Of a stretch of 64,000 nt of DNA, positions 23,863 to 32,286 are shown one piece after another. Position 1 is the stretch's first letter. Each line of letters starts with the position of its first letter. Where the stretch lies: assembly GCF_003945385.1 (NCBI RefSeq), contig NZ_AP018920.1, positions 1,240,001 to 1,304,000 of the forward strand, read 5' to 3'. Both the position numbers and the translations under genes were made by a program. The notes beneath the pieces are model-generated. The model was not told the DNA's origin and did not search any database. It saw only the letters and a list, made by a program, of their open reading frames with translations. The DNA comes from Pseudonocardia autotrophica. GTDB taxonomy: Bacteria; Actinomycetota; Actinomycetes; Mycobacteriales; Pseudonocardiaceae.

Positions 23863-26784
23863 GTGTCGTCAATGCGGCCCCCTGTGGGAGCGCCGTCGCT
23901 GACCCGCCGAACCCGGATCCTGCTGGCCGCCGCGGGCGTCCTCGTAGTGCTTCTGCTCGGTGGCTCGCGGCTGCTGAACTTCTATGTCGACTACCAGTGG
24001 TTCGGTGAGGTCGGGTTCCGGGGCGTCCAGCTCACCCGGCTGTTCACCCAGATCGTGCTGTTCGGCGTGGTGGGTCTGGTGGTCGGCGGTCTCGTCGCAC
24101 TGACCCTGTGGCTGGCCTACCGCTACCGCCCGGTGTTCGTGCCGGTCTCCGGCCCGGAGGACCCGGTCGCCCGCTACCGGACGACGATCATCCAGCGGCT
24201 CCGGCTGTTCGCCGTCGGGGTGCCGGTCGCGATCGGCCTGATCGCCGGCCTGGCCGCGCCGGTGCAGTGGCAGGCCGTGCAGATGTTCCTGCACGGCACG
24301 CCGTTCGGACAGGCGGACCCGGAGTTCGGCAACGACATCGCGTTCTACGCCTTCACCCTGCCGTTCCTGCGGATGGTGCTGAACTGGCTGTTCGTCGCGA
24401 TCGCGCTGTGCTTCGTGCTGGCGCTGGTCACCCACTACATCTTCGGCGGGATCCGGCTGTCCGGCCGGTCCGGCTTCGTCTCCACCGCGGCCCGGGCCCA
24501 GCTCGCCGTGCTGGCCGGCGTGTTCGTGCTGCTCAAGGCGGTCGCCTACTGGTTCGACCGGTACGACCTGTTGTGGTCGAACCGGAACTCGCAGACGTTC
24601 TACGGCGCCACCTATACCGACCTGAACGCGGTGCTGCCGGCGAAACTGATCCTGTTGATCATCGCCGTGGTGTGTGCGCTGGCGTTCTTCTACGCGGCGT
24701 TCCGGCAGAACCTGCAGATCCCGGCGGTCGCGGTGGTGATGCTGGTGATCTCGTCGATCCTGGTCGGCACGGCGTTCCCGCTGGTGCTGCAGCAGTTCGT
24801 GGTGGCGCCGAACGCGAACGAGCGTGAGGCACCCTCGATCGAACGGAACATCGCGGCGACCCGGGACGCGTTCGGCATCGGGCCGGACAACGTCAATATC
24901 GTGCCCTACGCCGGGGAGTCCGAGGCGACACCGGCGCAGGTCCGCGCCGACACCGACACCATCCCGAACATCCGGCTGCTCGACCCGGGCAAGCTGAACC
25001 GCACGTTCACCCAGCTCCAGCAGCGCCGGAACTTCTACGGCTTCGCGCCGAACCTGGACATCGACCGGTACACGGTCGACGGCGAGACCCAGGACTACGT
25101 CGTCGCGGCCCGCGAGATGGACGCGAACGCGCTCGTCGGCAACCAGCAGGACTGGATCAACCGGCACCTCGTCTACACGCACGGCAACGGCTTCGTGGCC
25201 GCGCCGGCGAACCAGGTCAACGAGGCACTGGAGGACGCGGGCGGCCAGGGCGGTCTGCCGCTGTTCACCGTCAGCGACACCCAGAGCGACGGCCGGATCC
25301 CGGTCGACCAGCCGCGGATCTACTACGGCGAGCTGCTGGACAACCAGTACTCGATCGTCGGCGCCGAGGAGGGCACCCCGCCGCGGGAGTACGACTCGGA
25401 CGAGGCGCAGTACACCTACACCGGCGCCGGCGGCGTCCCGGTCGGCGGGCTGTTCAACCGGGCCGTGTTCGCACTGGCCTACGGCGAGCGGAACATCCTG
25501 TTCAACAGCTCGATCAACCCCGAGTCGAAGATCATGTACGTCCGCAACCCGCGGGACCGGGTGCAGGCCGTCGCCCCGTGGCTGACGTTGGACAACGACC
25601 CGTACCCGGCCGTCGTCGACGGGCGGATCCAGTGGATCGTCGACGGCTACACGACGCTGCGGGACTACCCGTACGCCGAGCGGGTCGAGCTGGGCGATGC
25701 CACGGCCGACTCGCGGCTCGGGCCGGACGGCCAGCAGCTGCCGAACGAGACGATCAGCTACCTGCGCAACTCGGTGAAGGCCACGGTCGACGCCTACGAC
25801 GGCACCGTGAAGCTCTACGAGTTCGACGAGAACGACCCCGTCCTGAAGACCTGGGAGAAGGCGTTCCCCGGCTCGGTGACCCCGCGCTCGGAGATCAGCC
25901 CCGATCTGGAGGCGCACCTGCGCTACCCGGAGGACCAGTTCAAGGTCCAGCGGGAGCTGCTGACCCGGTACCACGTGGACAACCCCGGTGAGTTCTTCTC
26001 GACGGTGTCGTTCTGGGACGTCCCGTCCGACCCGACGGCGCCCGGTGGGGCCGAGGGCGGCGCGCAGGACGCGCAGCCGCCGTACTACCTCTACGCCGGG
26101 CTGCCGAACCAGGACGGCGCGTCGTTCCAGCTCACCAGCGCGCTGGTGAGCCTGCGCCGGCAGTTCCTCGCCTCCTACGTCTCGGCCGCCTCCGATCCGG
26201 AGAACTACGGCCAGATCACCGTGCTGCAGTTGCCCAACGAGACCCAGACGCTGGGGCCGCAGCAGGTGCAGGCCCAGTTCCTGGGCTCGCCGGAGGTCTC
26301 GCAGGAGATCAACCTGCTCCGCCAGAACCAGACCACCATCGACTACGGCAACCTGCTCACCCTCCCGGTGGCCGGTGGGCTGCTCTACGTCGAGCCGGTC
26401 TACATCGAGCGGGCCGGGCAGGACTCGTCCTACCCGCAGCTCGCCCGGGTCCTGGTGAGCTACGGCGGCCGGGTCGGCTACAACGCCAGCCTCTCCGCCG
26501 CACTGGACGAGGTGTTCGGGGCGGGTGCCGGCGACGCTGCCGGTGGTGCAGCGCCGACCACCGGCGAGCAGCCCGCCCAGCAGGAGCCCCCGGACCCGAA
26601 CGGGGCCGAGACCCCGGCACCGCCGGCCGCACCCACCGGTGCGCAGGCGACCGCGGCGCAGGGGATCCGGGACGCGCTGAACGACCTCAGGTCGGCTCAG
26701 CAGTCCGGTGACTTCGCCCGCCAGGGCGACGCGCTGGCCGAGCTGGACCGCGCGGTCCAGGAGTTCCAGAACTCCGGCGGCTGA
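23863..26784 (+). CDS. UPF0182 family large membrane protein
   Basis: A 973-residue protein. Seven predicted membrane helices lie in the first 330 residues (starting RILLAAAGVLVVLLLGGS, ending AVVMLVISSILVGTAFPLVL), followed by a 600-residue extracytoplasmic domain and a low-complexity tail (GGAAPTTGEQPAQQEPPDPNG) before a last helical segment. This is the Rv3193c/UPF0182 family; its function is unknown. I choose the GTG at 23863, because GGAG lies 9 nt upstream and the mycobacterial homologue starts at the same place; GTG 23857 and ATG 23872 are alternatives. A hairpin at 26801-26837 ends the transcript. Confidence 0.9.
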   Translation: MSSMRPPVGAPSLTRRTRILLAAAGVLVVLLLGGSRLLNFYVDYQWFGEVGFRGVQLTRLFTQIVLFGVVGLVVGGLVALTLWLAYRYRPVFVPVSGPEDPVARYRTTIIQRLRLFAVGVPVAIGLIAGLAAPVQWQAVQMFLHGTPFGQADPEFGNDIAFYAFTLPFLRMVLNWLFVAIALCFVLALVTHYIFGGIRLSGRSGFVSTAARAQLAVLAGVFVLLKAVAYWFDRYDLLWSNRNSQTFYGATYTDLNAVLPAKLILLIIAVVCALAFFYAAFRQNLQIPAVAVVMLVISSILVGTAFPLVLQQFVVAPNANEREAPSIERNIAATRDAFGIGPDNVNIVPYAGESEATPAQVRADTDTIPNIRLLDPGKLNRTFTQLQQRRNFYGFAPNLDIDRYTVDGETQDYVVAAREMDANALVGNQQDWINRHLVYTHGNGFVAAPANQVNEALEDAGGQGGLPLFTVSDTQSDGRIPVDQPRIYYGELLDNQYSIVGAEEGTPPREYDSDEAQYTYTGAGGVPVGGLFNRAVFALAYGERNILFNSSINPESKIMYVRNPRDRVQAVAPWLTLDNDPYPAVVDGRIQWIVDGYTTLRDYPYAERVELGDATADSRLGPDGQQLPNETISYLRNSVKATVDAYDGTVKLYEFDENDPVLKTWEKAFPGSVTPRSEISPDLEAHLRYPEDQFKVQRELLTRYHVDNPGEFFSTVSFWDVPSDPTAPGGAEGGAQDAQPPYYLYAGLPNQDGASFQLTSALVSLRRQFLASYVSAASDPENYGQITVLQLPNETQTLGPQQVQAQFLGSPEVSQEINLLRQNQTTIDYGNLLTLPVAGGLLYVEPVYIERAGQDSSYPQLARVLVSYGGRVGYNASLSAALDEVFGAGAGDAAGGAAPTTGEQPAQQEPPDPNGAETPAPPAAPTGAQATAAQGIRDALNDLRSAQQSGDFARQGDALAELDRAVQEFQNSGG

Positions 26785-26800
26785 TCGTCGCAACACCCGG

Positions 26801-26837
26801 CGGGCCCGGGACCCCCGTGCGTGGGGTCCCGGGCCCG
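26801..26837 (+). terminator. Hairpin terminator after the UPF0182 gene
   Basis: A 15-bp perfect stem CGGGCCCGGGACCCC (26801-26815) with its complement at 26823-26837 and a 7-nt loop, 16 bp after the stop. No T tract. Confidence 0.65.
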
Positions 26838-26900
26838 CGGTGTATGGTGATGACACAACACAGACGGAGCCACGAGGTCGAGAAGACCGGCTCCGTGCGG

Positions 26901-26977
26901 CGCGGGGTGGAGCAGCTCGGTAGCTCGCTGGGCTCATAACCCAGAGGTCGTAGGTTCGAATCCTACCCCCGCTACCA
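26901..26977 (+). tRNA. tRNA-fMet (CAT), copy 1
   Basis: A 77-nt cloverleaf with encoded CCA. The anticodon loop CTCATAA gives CAT. Initiator identity is clear: no Watson-Crick pair at position 1:72 (C opposite T) and three G-C pairs closing the anticodon stem (GGG/CCC). A TATGGT hexamer at 26843-26848 may be the -10. It is followed by a hairpin at 26984-27015. Confidence 0.96.
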
Positions 26978-26983
26978 CTTGTA

Positions 26984-27015
26984 CGAAGGCCCCCGGGAGA
27001 TCCCGGGGGCCTTCG
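26984..27015 (+). terminator. Terminator of tRNA-fMet copy 1
   Basis: A 15-bp stem CGAAGGCCCCCGGGA / TCCCGGGGGCCTTCG with a 2-nt centre (effective loop larger), 7 nt after the CCA end. A near-identical hairpin follows copy 2. Confidence 0.75.
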
Positions 27016-27246
27016 TCGTGCGCGGTGTGCGCGGTGTGTGCAGTCCGCGCAGAGCGCGCCGCGACCGGGATGGACGGGCCTTCGAGGGCTTGGCGGGCTT
27101 GGCGGGCAGAGCCCCCGCCGGTCGGATCCCCGTCCCGGGCGACAGCTCCGAGGGGGACCCCCCTGTGCGAGCCCCGGAAGCCGCGAGGTACTGTAGTGAC
27201 ACAACATAAACGGAGCCACGAGGTCGCGAAGACCGGTTCCGTGCGG

Positions 27247-27323
27247 CGCGGGGTGGAGCAGCTCGGTAGCTCGCTGGGCTCATAACCCAGAGGTCGTAGG
27301 TTCGAATCCTACCCCCGCTACCA
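27247..27323 (+). tRNA. tRNA-fMet (CAT), copy 2
   Basis: Identical to the copy at 26901-26977 over all 77 nt. The 50 nt upstream are also duplicated with few changes (ACGGAGCCACGAGGTCG block), with TACTGT at 27189-27194 as the likely -10. The spacer between the copies has diverged. Confidence 0.96.
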
Positions 27324-27329
27324 CTTGTA

Positions 27330-27361
27330 CGATGGCCCCCGGGATCTCCCGGGGGCCATCG
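27330..27361 (+). terminator. Terminator of tRNA-fMet copy 2
   Basis: A 15-bp stem CGATGGCCCCCGGGA / TCCCGGGGGCCATCG, 7 nt after the tRNA. Relative to copy 1 the A-T pair at the base is swapped on both arms, a compensatory change that supports selection for the hairpin. Confidence 0.75.
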
Positions 27362-27379
27362 TCGTCTCCGGCTGTCGTC

Positions 27380-27985
27380 TCACGCTTCGCGCGGCGCGAC
27401 CTCCAGCACCCGGTAGCCCTTCTCCGAGACGAGCCGGGCCGTCGGGAATCCCTGCTCCTGCTCCAGCCACCGCTGCAACGAGTCCGATCCCAGGTTCTTC
27501 GCGACGACCAGCCAGGCCCGGCCCTCCGGCATCAGCCGGGACAGCCAGCGCAGCAGCAGGGCGTGCAGGGCCGGCTTCCCGGAGCGGATCGGGGGGTTGG
27601 AGTAGATCCCGGCGAACGCCACGTCCTCGGGCACCTCGTCCGGCCGGCAGGCCGTCACGTTGCCCAGTCCGGCGCTGTCGGCGTTGGCCCGGGTGAGGCC
27701 GAGTGCGCGCTCGTTGAGGTCCACCGCCCACACCGGCAGCCGCCTGCGTCGGGCGGCGAGGGTGAGCGCGATCGGGCCGTAGCCGCAGCCGACGTCCAGC
27801 AGCGGCCCGCGAACCGGAGGCATCGGTGCCGCGTCCAGCAGCACCCGGGTGCCCCGGTCGATCCGGCCGCCGGAGAACACGCCGGAGTCGGTCGCGAGAG
27901 TCAGGTCCACGCCGTCGGCGTGCAGCCGGACCTCGCCCGGCCGGCTCGCGACCGACGGCGTGGCCGTGAAGTAGTGGTCTGCCAC
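27380..27985 (-). CDS. SAM-dependent methyltransferase, RsmC/RlmG-like
   Basis: A 201-residue class I methyltransferase. Motif I is LLDVGCGYGPIALTLAA, motif II VWAVDLNERALGLTRANA, and motif IV is the NPPIRSGK segment (FAGIYSNPPIRSGKPALHALL). The NPP-IRSGK signature is that of the RsmC/RlmG type rRNA guanine-N2 methyltransferases, here without the N-terminal half-domain of the E. coli enzymes. The GTG at 27985 is 8 nt after TAGCAT (27999-27994). It is divergent from a small S4-domain RNA-binding protein gene, which fits a role in ribosome biogenesis. The target base is not known. Confidence 0.85.
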   Translation of the reverse strand: MADHYFTATPSVASRPGEVRLHADGVDLTLATDSGVFSGGRIDRGTRVLLDAAPMPPVRGPLLDVGCGYGPIALTLAARRRRLPVWAVDLNERALGLTRANADSAGLGNVTACRPDEVPEDVAFAGIYSNPPIRSGKPALHALLLRWLSRLMPEGRAWLVVAKNLGSDSLQRWLEQEQGFPTARLVSEKGYRVLEVAPREA

Positions 27986-28019
27986 GCCGGTCGATGCTAC
28001 GGACCCCCAGAATGGGGGC

Positions 28020-28238
28020 ATGACGCCTCCTGCGGCCGACGTGCCGATCCGCGACGAGCCGATCCGGATCGGCCAGTTCCTCAAGCTCGCGAACCTCGCC
28101 GAGGACGGCGGCCACGCCCGCGAACTGCTGGAGTCCGGCCAGGTCACGGTGAACGGCGAGCCGGAGTACCGGCGCGGCGCTCAGCTGCGCCGGGGCGACG
28201 TGGTGGCCGTCGACGGCCGGAGTGTGCGCCCGGTGTGA
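28020..28238 (+). CDS. S4-domain RNA-binding protein (YbcJ-like)
   Basis: A 72-residue protein consisting almost only of an S4 domain: IRIGQFLKLANLAEDGGHARELLESGQVTVNGEPEYRRGAQLRRGDVVAVDG. Such small proteins bind structured RNA, often rRNA. The ATG at 28020 lies 6 nt after CAGAAT. It is divergent from the methyltransferase (35 bp between starts) and ends 4 bp before the convergent acyltransferase gene. Confidence 0.88.
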   Translation: MTPPAADVPIRDEPIRIGQFLKLANLAEDGGHARELLESGQVTVNGEPEYRRGAQLRRGDVVAVDGRSVRPV

Positions 28239-28242
28239 GCCC

Positions 28243-30333
28243 TCACCAGCCGAGCCGGTGGGTGAAGTGGTCGGCGAACAGCGGGGCCATGCTCTCGGCG
28301 TAGGTCGCGGTCAGGTGGTTGTCGTCCATGTAGACGAGCACGTTCCCGACCTCGCTCGGGCAGAAGTCCTGCTCACAGATCGCCGGCGCGGTGTCGACGA
28401 ACGACACGTTCGGCGGGACGTCCGGGAGCAGCGCGTACGGCGGCAGCGGGGTGTACACGTCGTCCCGGGGCATGCCGCACAGCTCCGAGTTCCGGCCCTC
28501 CCGGTCGATGCACTCGGGGACGAAGAACGGCGGTCGTGGGTTGTCCCGGACCGCCACCACGGCGACGCCCGCCTCGTCCATCTTCGTCCAGGCGTCCACG
28601 AAGCCCTGCGGGGTGGACTCGGTCAGACCGGGCCGGACCTCGCGGGTGGCGAGCGTGACGACGGCGTCGGGCTGCTGCTCGGCCAGCTCCTCGGCGACCT
28701 CGGCGTTCCACTCGGCGCAGCCGTTCTCGGCCCACTCGGACTCCGCCGCGGTGGAGAACGGGCAGGCCCCGCGGAACATGCCGATGATCTCCCAGTTCCG
28801 CTCCTCGGCCACCGGCATCAACGACGCCACGTACTGCTGGGCGTGCGAGTCGCCGACCACCGCGATCCGCCGCTCGGCGGGATCCGGGCCGGGCGCCGGG
28901 ATGGTGCACAGGTGCACCTCGGGCCGCTCGATCGGGTCGCACAACCAGGTCCCGCGCCGGTAGCTCCAGTCGTCACCCGCCTGCACCAGGGACGGCGCGA
29001 GCGCGATCGACGAGCCGCCGCCATCGGCGAGCCCGGGGTACTCCACGCCCGCGGTGAGCACGGTTGCCCCCGGATGGCTCTGCGACCCGACCTCGACCTC
29101 CACCGACGACCGGGCCACGGCCACGCCGTACCAGGTGCCTGCGCCGAGCAGCACGACCAGCGCGAGCGCGCCACCGTTGCGCAGCGCGCGCCGCACGTCC
29201 AGGCCGGCGATCGGCTGCTCGACGAACCGGTGGGTGAGCCAGGCCAGCACGAACGATGCCGCGATCACCGCGGTGCCGGCGGCGGCGCCGAGCCGGTCGG
29301 CGCCGGTGTAGACCAGCGTCAGCACCAGGATCGGCCAGTGCCACAGGTACAGCGGGAAGGAGATGTCGCCGATCTTGCGCAGCACGGTGCCGGACAGCAG
29401 CCGGTCCACGCCGAGCGGGTGCCCGGAACGCCCGGCGACCAGCACCATCGCCGCCGCCAGGGTCGGCCACAGCGCGGCCCAGCCCGGGAACGCCCGGTCC
29501 ACCTGGAGCAGGATGCCGCAGGACACCAGCGCCAGCACGCCGAACCAGCCGAGCGCGGCCCGCGCGGGGGAGGTCAGCTCCGGCCGGTCCTCGATGCGGG
29601 AGATCCACAGCGCGAGCAGGCCGCCCAGCGCGAACTCCCAGAGCCGGGTCAGCGAGTGGAAGTAGGCCAGCGGCTGGTTGACCAGCGTCAGGAACACCGA
29701 GTACGCCAGCGAGGCCCCGCCGACGACCAGCAGTGTGCCGGTCAGCCGGGCGTGCAGGTCCGCGCCGTCCCGCCGGGCCGCGACCACCACGCCGGCCACC
29801 AGCAGCGGGGCGAGCAGATAGAACTGGCCCTGGATCGACAGCGACCAGAAGTGCTGCACCGTGCTCGCCGCGTTGTTCATCGCGGCGTAGTCGACGGCGT
29901 TGTTCGCCAGCTCCCAGTTCTGCACGAACAGCAGCGAGGCGACGGTCTCCCGGACCGTCGGCAGCCACCTGCTCTCCGGGAGCAGGAACGCACCGGCGAC
30001 GATCCCGGCGCCCAGCACCACGGTGATGGCGGGGAGCAGCCGGGACAGCTGCCGCCGCCAGGTCGCGATCAGGTCGATCGGGCCCTTGCTGCCCGCCCGG
30101 TACAGCCCACCGATGATGAGGAAGCCGGTGATCAGGAAGAAGACGTCGACGCCGCCGGAGACGCGGTCGAACCAGATGTGGTAGACGACCACCAGGAGCA
30201 CTGCGAGGGCGCGCAGGCCCTGGAGCTCGGGCCGGAACCGGGCTTTCGAACCGCTACCGCTCGGGGCGGCGCCGGTGCGGGCATCATGAGCTCCACCGGT
30301 GGACGTCACGAGCTGGGAGCTCCTCTCGGCCAC
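28243..30333 (-). CDS. Acyltransferase 3 with SGNH domain (OafA/YrhL type)
   Basis: A 696-residue membrane enzyme. An N-terminal acyltransferase-3 domain (starting FRPELQGLRALAVLLVVVYHIWFDRVSGGVDVFFLITGFLI, with the R/H motifs of the family) spans about ten membrane helices up to residue 395. A C-terminal extracytoplasmic SGNH hydrolase domain follows, with GDSHAQQYVASLMP (Ser block) and DDNHLTATYAESMAPLF (DxxH block). Such enzymes move acetyl groups onto cell-surface polysaccharides or lipids. The GTG start at 30333 sits at the edge of a strikingly AT-rich promoter patch. Confidence 0.92.
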   Translation of the reverse strand: MAERSSQLVTSTGGAHDARTGAAPSGSGSKARFRPELQGLRALAVLLVVVYHIWFDRVSGGVDVFFLITGFLIIGGLYRAGSKGPIDLIATWRRQLSRLLPAITVVLGAGIVAGAFLLPESRWLPTVRETVASLLFVQNWELANNAVDYAAMNNAASTVQHFWSLSIQGQFYLLAPLLVAGVVVAARRDGADLHARLTGTLLVVGGASLAYSVFLTLVNQPLAYFHSLTRLWEFALGGLLALWISRIEDRPELTSPARAALGWFGVLALVSCGILLQVDRAFPGWAALWPTLAAAMVLVAGRSGHPLGVDRLLSGTVLRKIGDISFPLYLWHWPILVLTLVYTGADRLGAAAGTAVIAASFVLAWLTHRFVEQPIAGLDVRRALRNGGALALVVLLGAGTWYGVAVARSSVEVEVGSQSHPGATVLTAGVEYPGLADGGGSSIALAPSLVQAGDDWSYRRGTWLCDPIERPEVHLCTIPAPGPDPAERRIAVVGDSHAQQYVASLMPVAEERNWEIIGMFRGACPFSTAAESEWAENGCAEWNAEVAEELAEQQPDAVVTLATREVRPGLTESTPQGFVDAWTKMDEAGVAVVAVRDNPRPPFFVPECIDREGRNSELCGMPRDDVYTPLPPYALLPDVPPNVSFVDTAPAICEQDFCPSEVGNVLVYMDDNHLTATYAESMAPLFADHFTHRLGW

Positions 30334-30385
30334 GGATGATCAAAAATAGGGATGATTAAAGAAGATATTACGTTCGATAACGAGA
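30334..30385 (-). promoter_or_regulatory. AT-rich promoter patch of the acyltransferase
   Basis: About 50 bp that are mostly A and T (GATCAAAAATAGG, GATGATTAAAG, AGATATTACG), in sharp contrast to the surrounding DNA. On the minus strand TATTTT (30348-30343) lies 9 nt before the GTG. Two near-copies of GATGAT are spaced by 18 bp. Confidence 0.55.
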
Positions 30386-30419
30386 ACGGCGGCCGGCAGG
30401 TTCCCCTGCCGGCCGCCGT
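30386..30419 (-). terminator. Hairpin terminator after the lytic transglycosylase gene
   Basis: A 15-bp perfect stem ACGGCGGCCGGCAGG (30386-30400) and complement (30405-30419) with a TTCC loop, 55 bp past the stop of the transglycosylase gene (minus strand). The AT-rich stretch that follows it on that strand includes some T runs. Confidence 0.7.
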
Positions 30420-30473
30420 CACAGTATGTCCCGCGGAGCGACACGCCACACGATGGAGTGCGGTCGGGCCCCG

Positions 30474-31274
30474 TCAGTAGCCGATGTAGCCGCCGTTCGC
30501 GCCGGTCCGGCCGCCCGCCGCGAGGGTGTCGAGCCCGTACCGGTCGACCATGTACCGGACGCCCGCGGTGATGTTCGCGATCGGGTGGGTGATGTCCTCG
30601 TGCGCGAAGTCCGGGTGCACGTACGCGTCGAACGTCGAGGGGATGACCTGCATCAGGCCCTCGGAGGGAGTGCCGCGCAGGGCGTTGGAGTCCCAGTTGT
30701 TGATCGCGCTCGGGTTGCCGTTGGACTCCTTCATGATGATCCGCTTGAGTCCGGAGGCGTAGGACTGCGACATGCCCATGTGGTCGAGCGCCTCGGCGAT
30801 CCAGGCATCGACGCCGCCCTGCGACATCAGCTTCTCGAGCCGGGCCTGCTCGGCCTCGCGCTGGGCCTGTTCCTCGGCCACCTTGCGGTGCTCCTCGGCG
30901 ATCCGGTCGGCGATCTCACGGGCCTTGCCCACCGACGCGATGTCGCCGTCGTCGGCCGGGACGGCCGACTGCAGCGCGCCGGCGGCGGCACCGGAGTGGT
31001 CGAACGAGACCGGGCTGAAGTAGCCCGACGGGCTGCCGTCGGAGGCGGCGGCCGATGACGGGATCGTCGCCGAGTACGCGGCGAGTGTCGTCGCGGTGGT
31101 CGACTCCTCGGCCTCGGCCTCGGTGGCCGTCCCGTCCATGGTGGCCGGGACGATCGTGGCGAACGCGCCGGAGGCGAGGACGCCGAAGGCTGCACCGGTG
31201 GCCGCGGTCGCGGTACCGGCACGACGGGCCGCGTGTGTAGGCCCAGGGGAGCGGACGGAACGGGCAGCGGTCAT
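30474..31274 (-). CDS. Secreted lytic transglycosylase (SLT domain)
   Basis: A 266-residue protein. The N-terminus (RRAGTATAATGAAFGVLASGAFATIVPA) is a signal peptide or anchor. A helical, charged region follows (AREIADRIAEEHRKVAEEQAQREAEQARLEKLM, about 125-155, coiled-coil). The C-terminal SLT domain has the catalytic Glu in IIMKESNGNPSAINNWDSNA and the block GLMQVIPSTFDAYVHPDF. It cleaves peptidoglycan glycan chains between MurNAc and GlcNAc. The ATG at 31274 is the first one giving a signal peptide; the open frame continues upstream without plausible content. A long region upstream could be its leader. Confidence 0.88.
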   Translation of the reverse strand: MTAARSVRSPGPTHAARRAGTATAATGAAFGVLASGAFATIVPATMDGTATEAEAEESTTATTLAAYSATIPSSAAASDGSPSGYFSPVSFDHSGAAAGALQSAVPADDGDIASVGKAREIADRIAEEHRKVAEEQAQREAEQARLEKLMSQGGVDAWIAEALDHMGMSQSYASGLKRIIMKESNGNPSAINNWDSNALRGTPSEGLMQVIPSTFDAYVHPDFAHEDITHPIANITAGVRYMVDRYGLDTLAAGGRTGANGGYIGY

Positions 31275-31762
31275 TGCTGCGGTGGGATGGGTCGCCACGG
31301 GTCGGGGGAACGCGCGGCGGCCACCGGGGGAGCGGTGTCCTGGCAAGGGTTGCCCTTTCACGATCAACGGACGGAACCGGGCGCCGAGCGGCCGGGTCGG
31401 GGGTCCCGGGCGAGCCGGTCGGGGATTCCGGCTCCTGGTCCGCTCGTGATCGGACCGTGATGACTCGGAGATCACCGTAGAGGGGTCCGTCCGGGAGGTC
31501 CAGTCCCGGGGGTGTCGGTCGCCGCGCCGCAGGCACCGCTCACCGAGAAATCGATCTTGAGGGTGCGTGCCGGGCAACCCGGCGGACGGCCGATCGACGC
31601 CGACGACCGGATGTTGCCGCAGGTGACCGGATCGCGCCGAACGGCATGATAGTGAATCGAGCTTCAGCATCGGGGGCCGGCGTCCGGGTCGGCATCGCTG
31701 CCGGTGCCGCCGGCAGCGGGCTCGGAGCCGGCACCGGCCGGAGGGGTGGAGGGGTGGAGGAG
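31275..31762. other. Long divergent intergenic region (transglycosylase / soxR)
   Basis: 488 bp without a convincing gene. I looked for a c-di-AMP (ydaO) riboswitch, which often precedes such transglycosylase genes, and did not find its conserved blocks. A small AAGGG-CAA-CCCTT hairpin lies at about 31344-31358. A SoxR/MerR-like half-palindrome TGAA-n6-TTCA occurs at 31653-31666. A longer imperfect symmetry with CTCA/TGAG ends lies at about 31540-31563. Confidence 0.5.
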
Positions 31763-32233
31763 ATGGAGTCGAGTGATCTCCTGACGATCGGCGAGATCGT
31801 CGAGCGGAGCGGGTTCCCGCACTCCGCATTGCGCTACTACGAGCGGGAGGGGCTGATCGCGGCGAGCCGCACCTCGGGTGGGCAGCGCCGGTACCGCCGC
31901 AGCGTGCTGCGCCGGTTGGCGTTCGTCCGGGCGGCCCGGTCGCTCGGGATCGGGCTGGACGAGGTGCGGGCCGCGTTGGACTCGCTCCCCGCCGAGCGCA
32001 CGCCGACCCGGGCCGACTGGTCGCGGTTGTCGAAGGCCTGGCGCAACCGGCTCGACGAGCAGATCGACGCGCTGACCGCGCTGCGCGACGGTCTGGACGG
32101 CTGCATCGGATGCGGTTGCCTGTCCATGACGACCTGCCGGCTGGTCAACCCGGAGGACGCGGCGGCCGTCCAGGGCGACGGGGCGCGACGGCTGCCCCCC
32201 GCCCTGCGCAGGCCGCCGGTGCACGGGCGGTGA
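31763..32233 (+). CDS. soxR: SoxR-like MerR family redox sensor
   Basis: A 156-residue regulator. The MerR DNA-binding domain is LLTIGEIVERSGFPHSALRYYEREGLIAASRTSGGQRRYRRSVLRRLAFVRAARSLGIGLDEVRAAL, followed by a dimerisation helix. The C-terminal CIGCGCLSMTTC (Cys spacing 2-1-5) and following RLVNPED are the SoxR [2Fe-2S] site. In actinomycetes SoxR responds to redox-active compounds and switches on a small set of oxidoreductases and exporters. The ATG at 31763 has GGAGG just upstream. Two MerR-type promoters elsewhere in the window are possible targets. Confidence 0.92.
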   Translation: MESSDLLTIGEIVERSGFPHSALRYYEREGLIAASRTSGGQRRYRRSVLRRLAFVRAARSLGIGLDEVRAALDSLPAERTPTRADWSRLSKAWRNRLDEQIDALTALRDGLDGCIGCGCLSMTTCRLVNPEDAAAVQGDGARRLPPALRRPPVHGR

Positions 32234-32286
32234 GCCCGGTCGCGGAACCGCCCGCGACGGCGCCGGGCTGCCTAGGCTCGGTGACC

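Noticed and set aside
31275..31762. Possible c-di-AMP (ydaO) riboswitch upstream of the lytic transglycosylase
   Set aside because: The location is typical, but I could not find the conserved GGGGAACC-like and later blocks of that motif on the minus strand.
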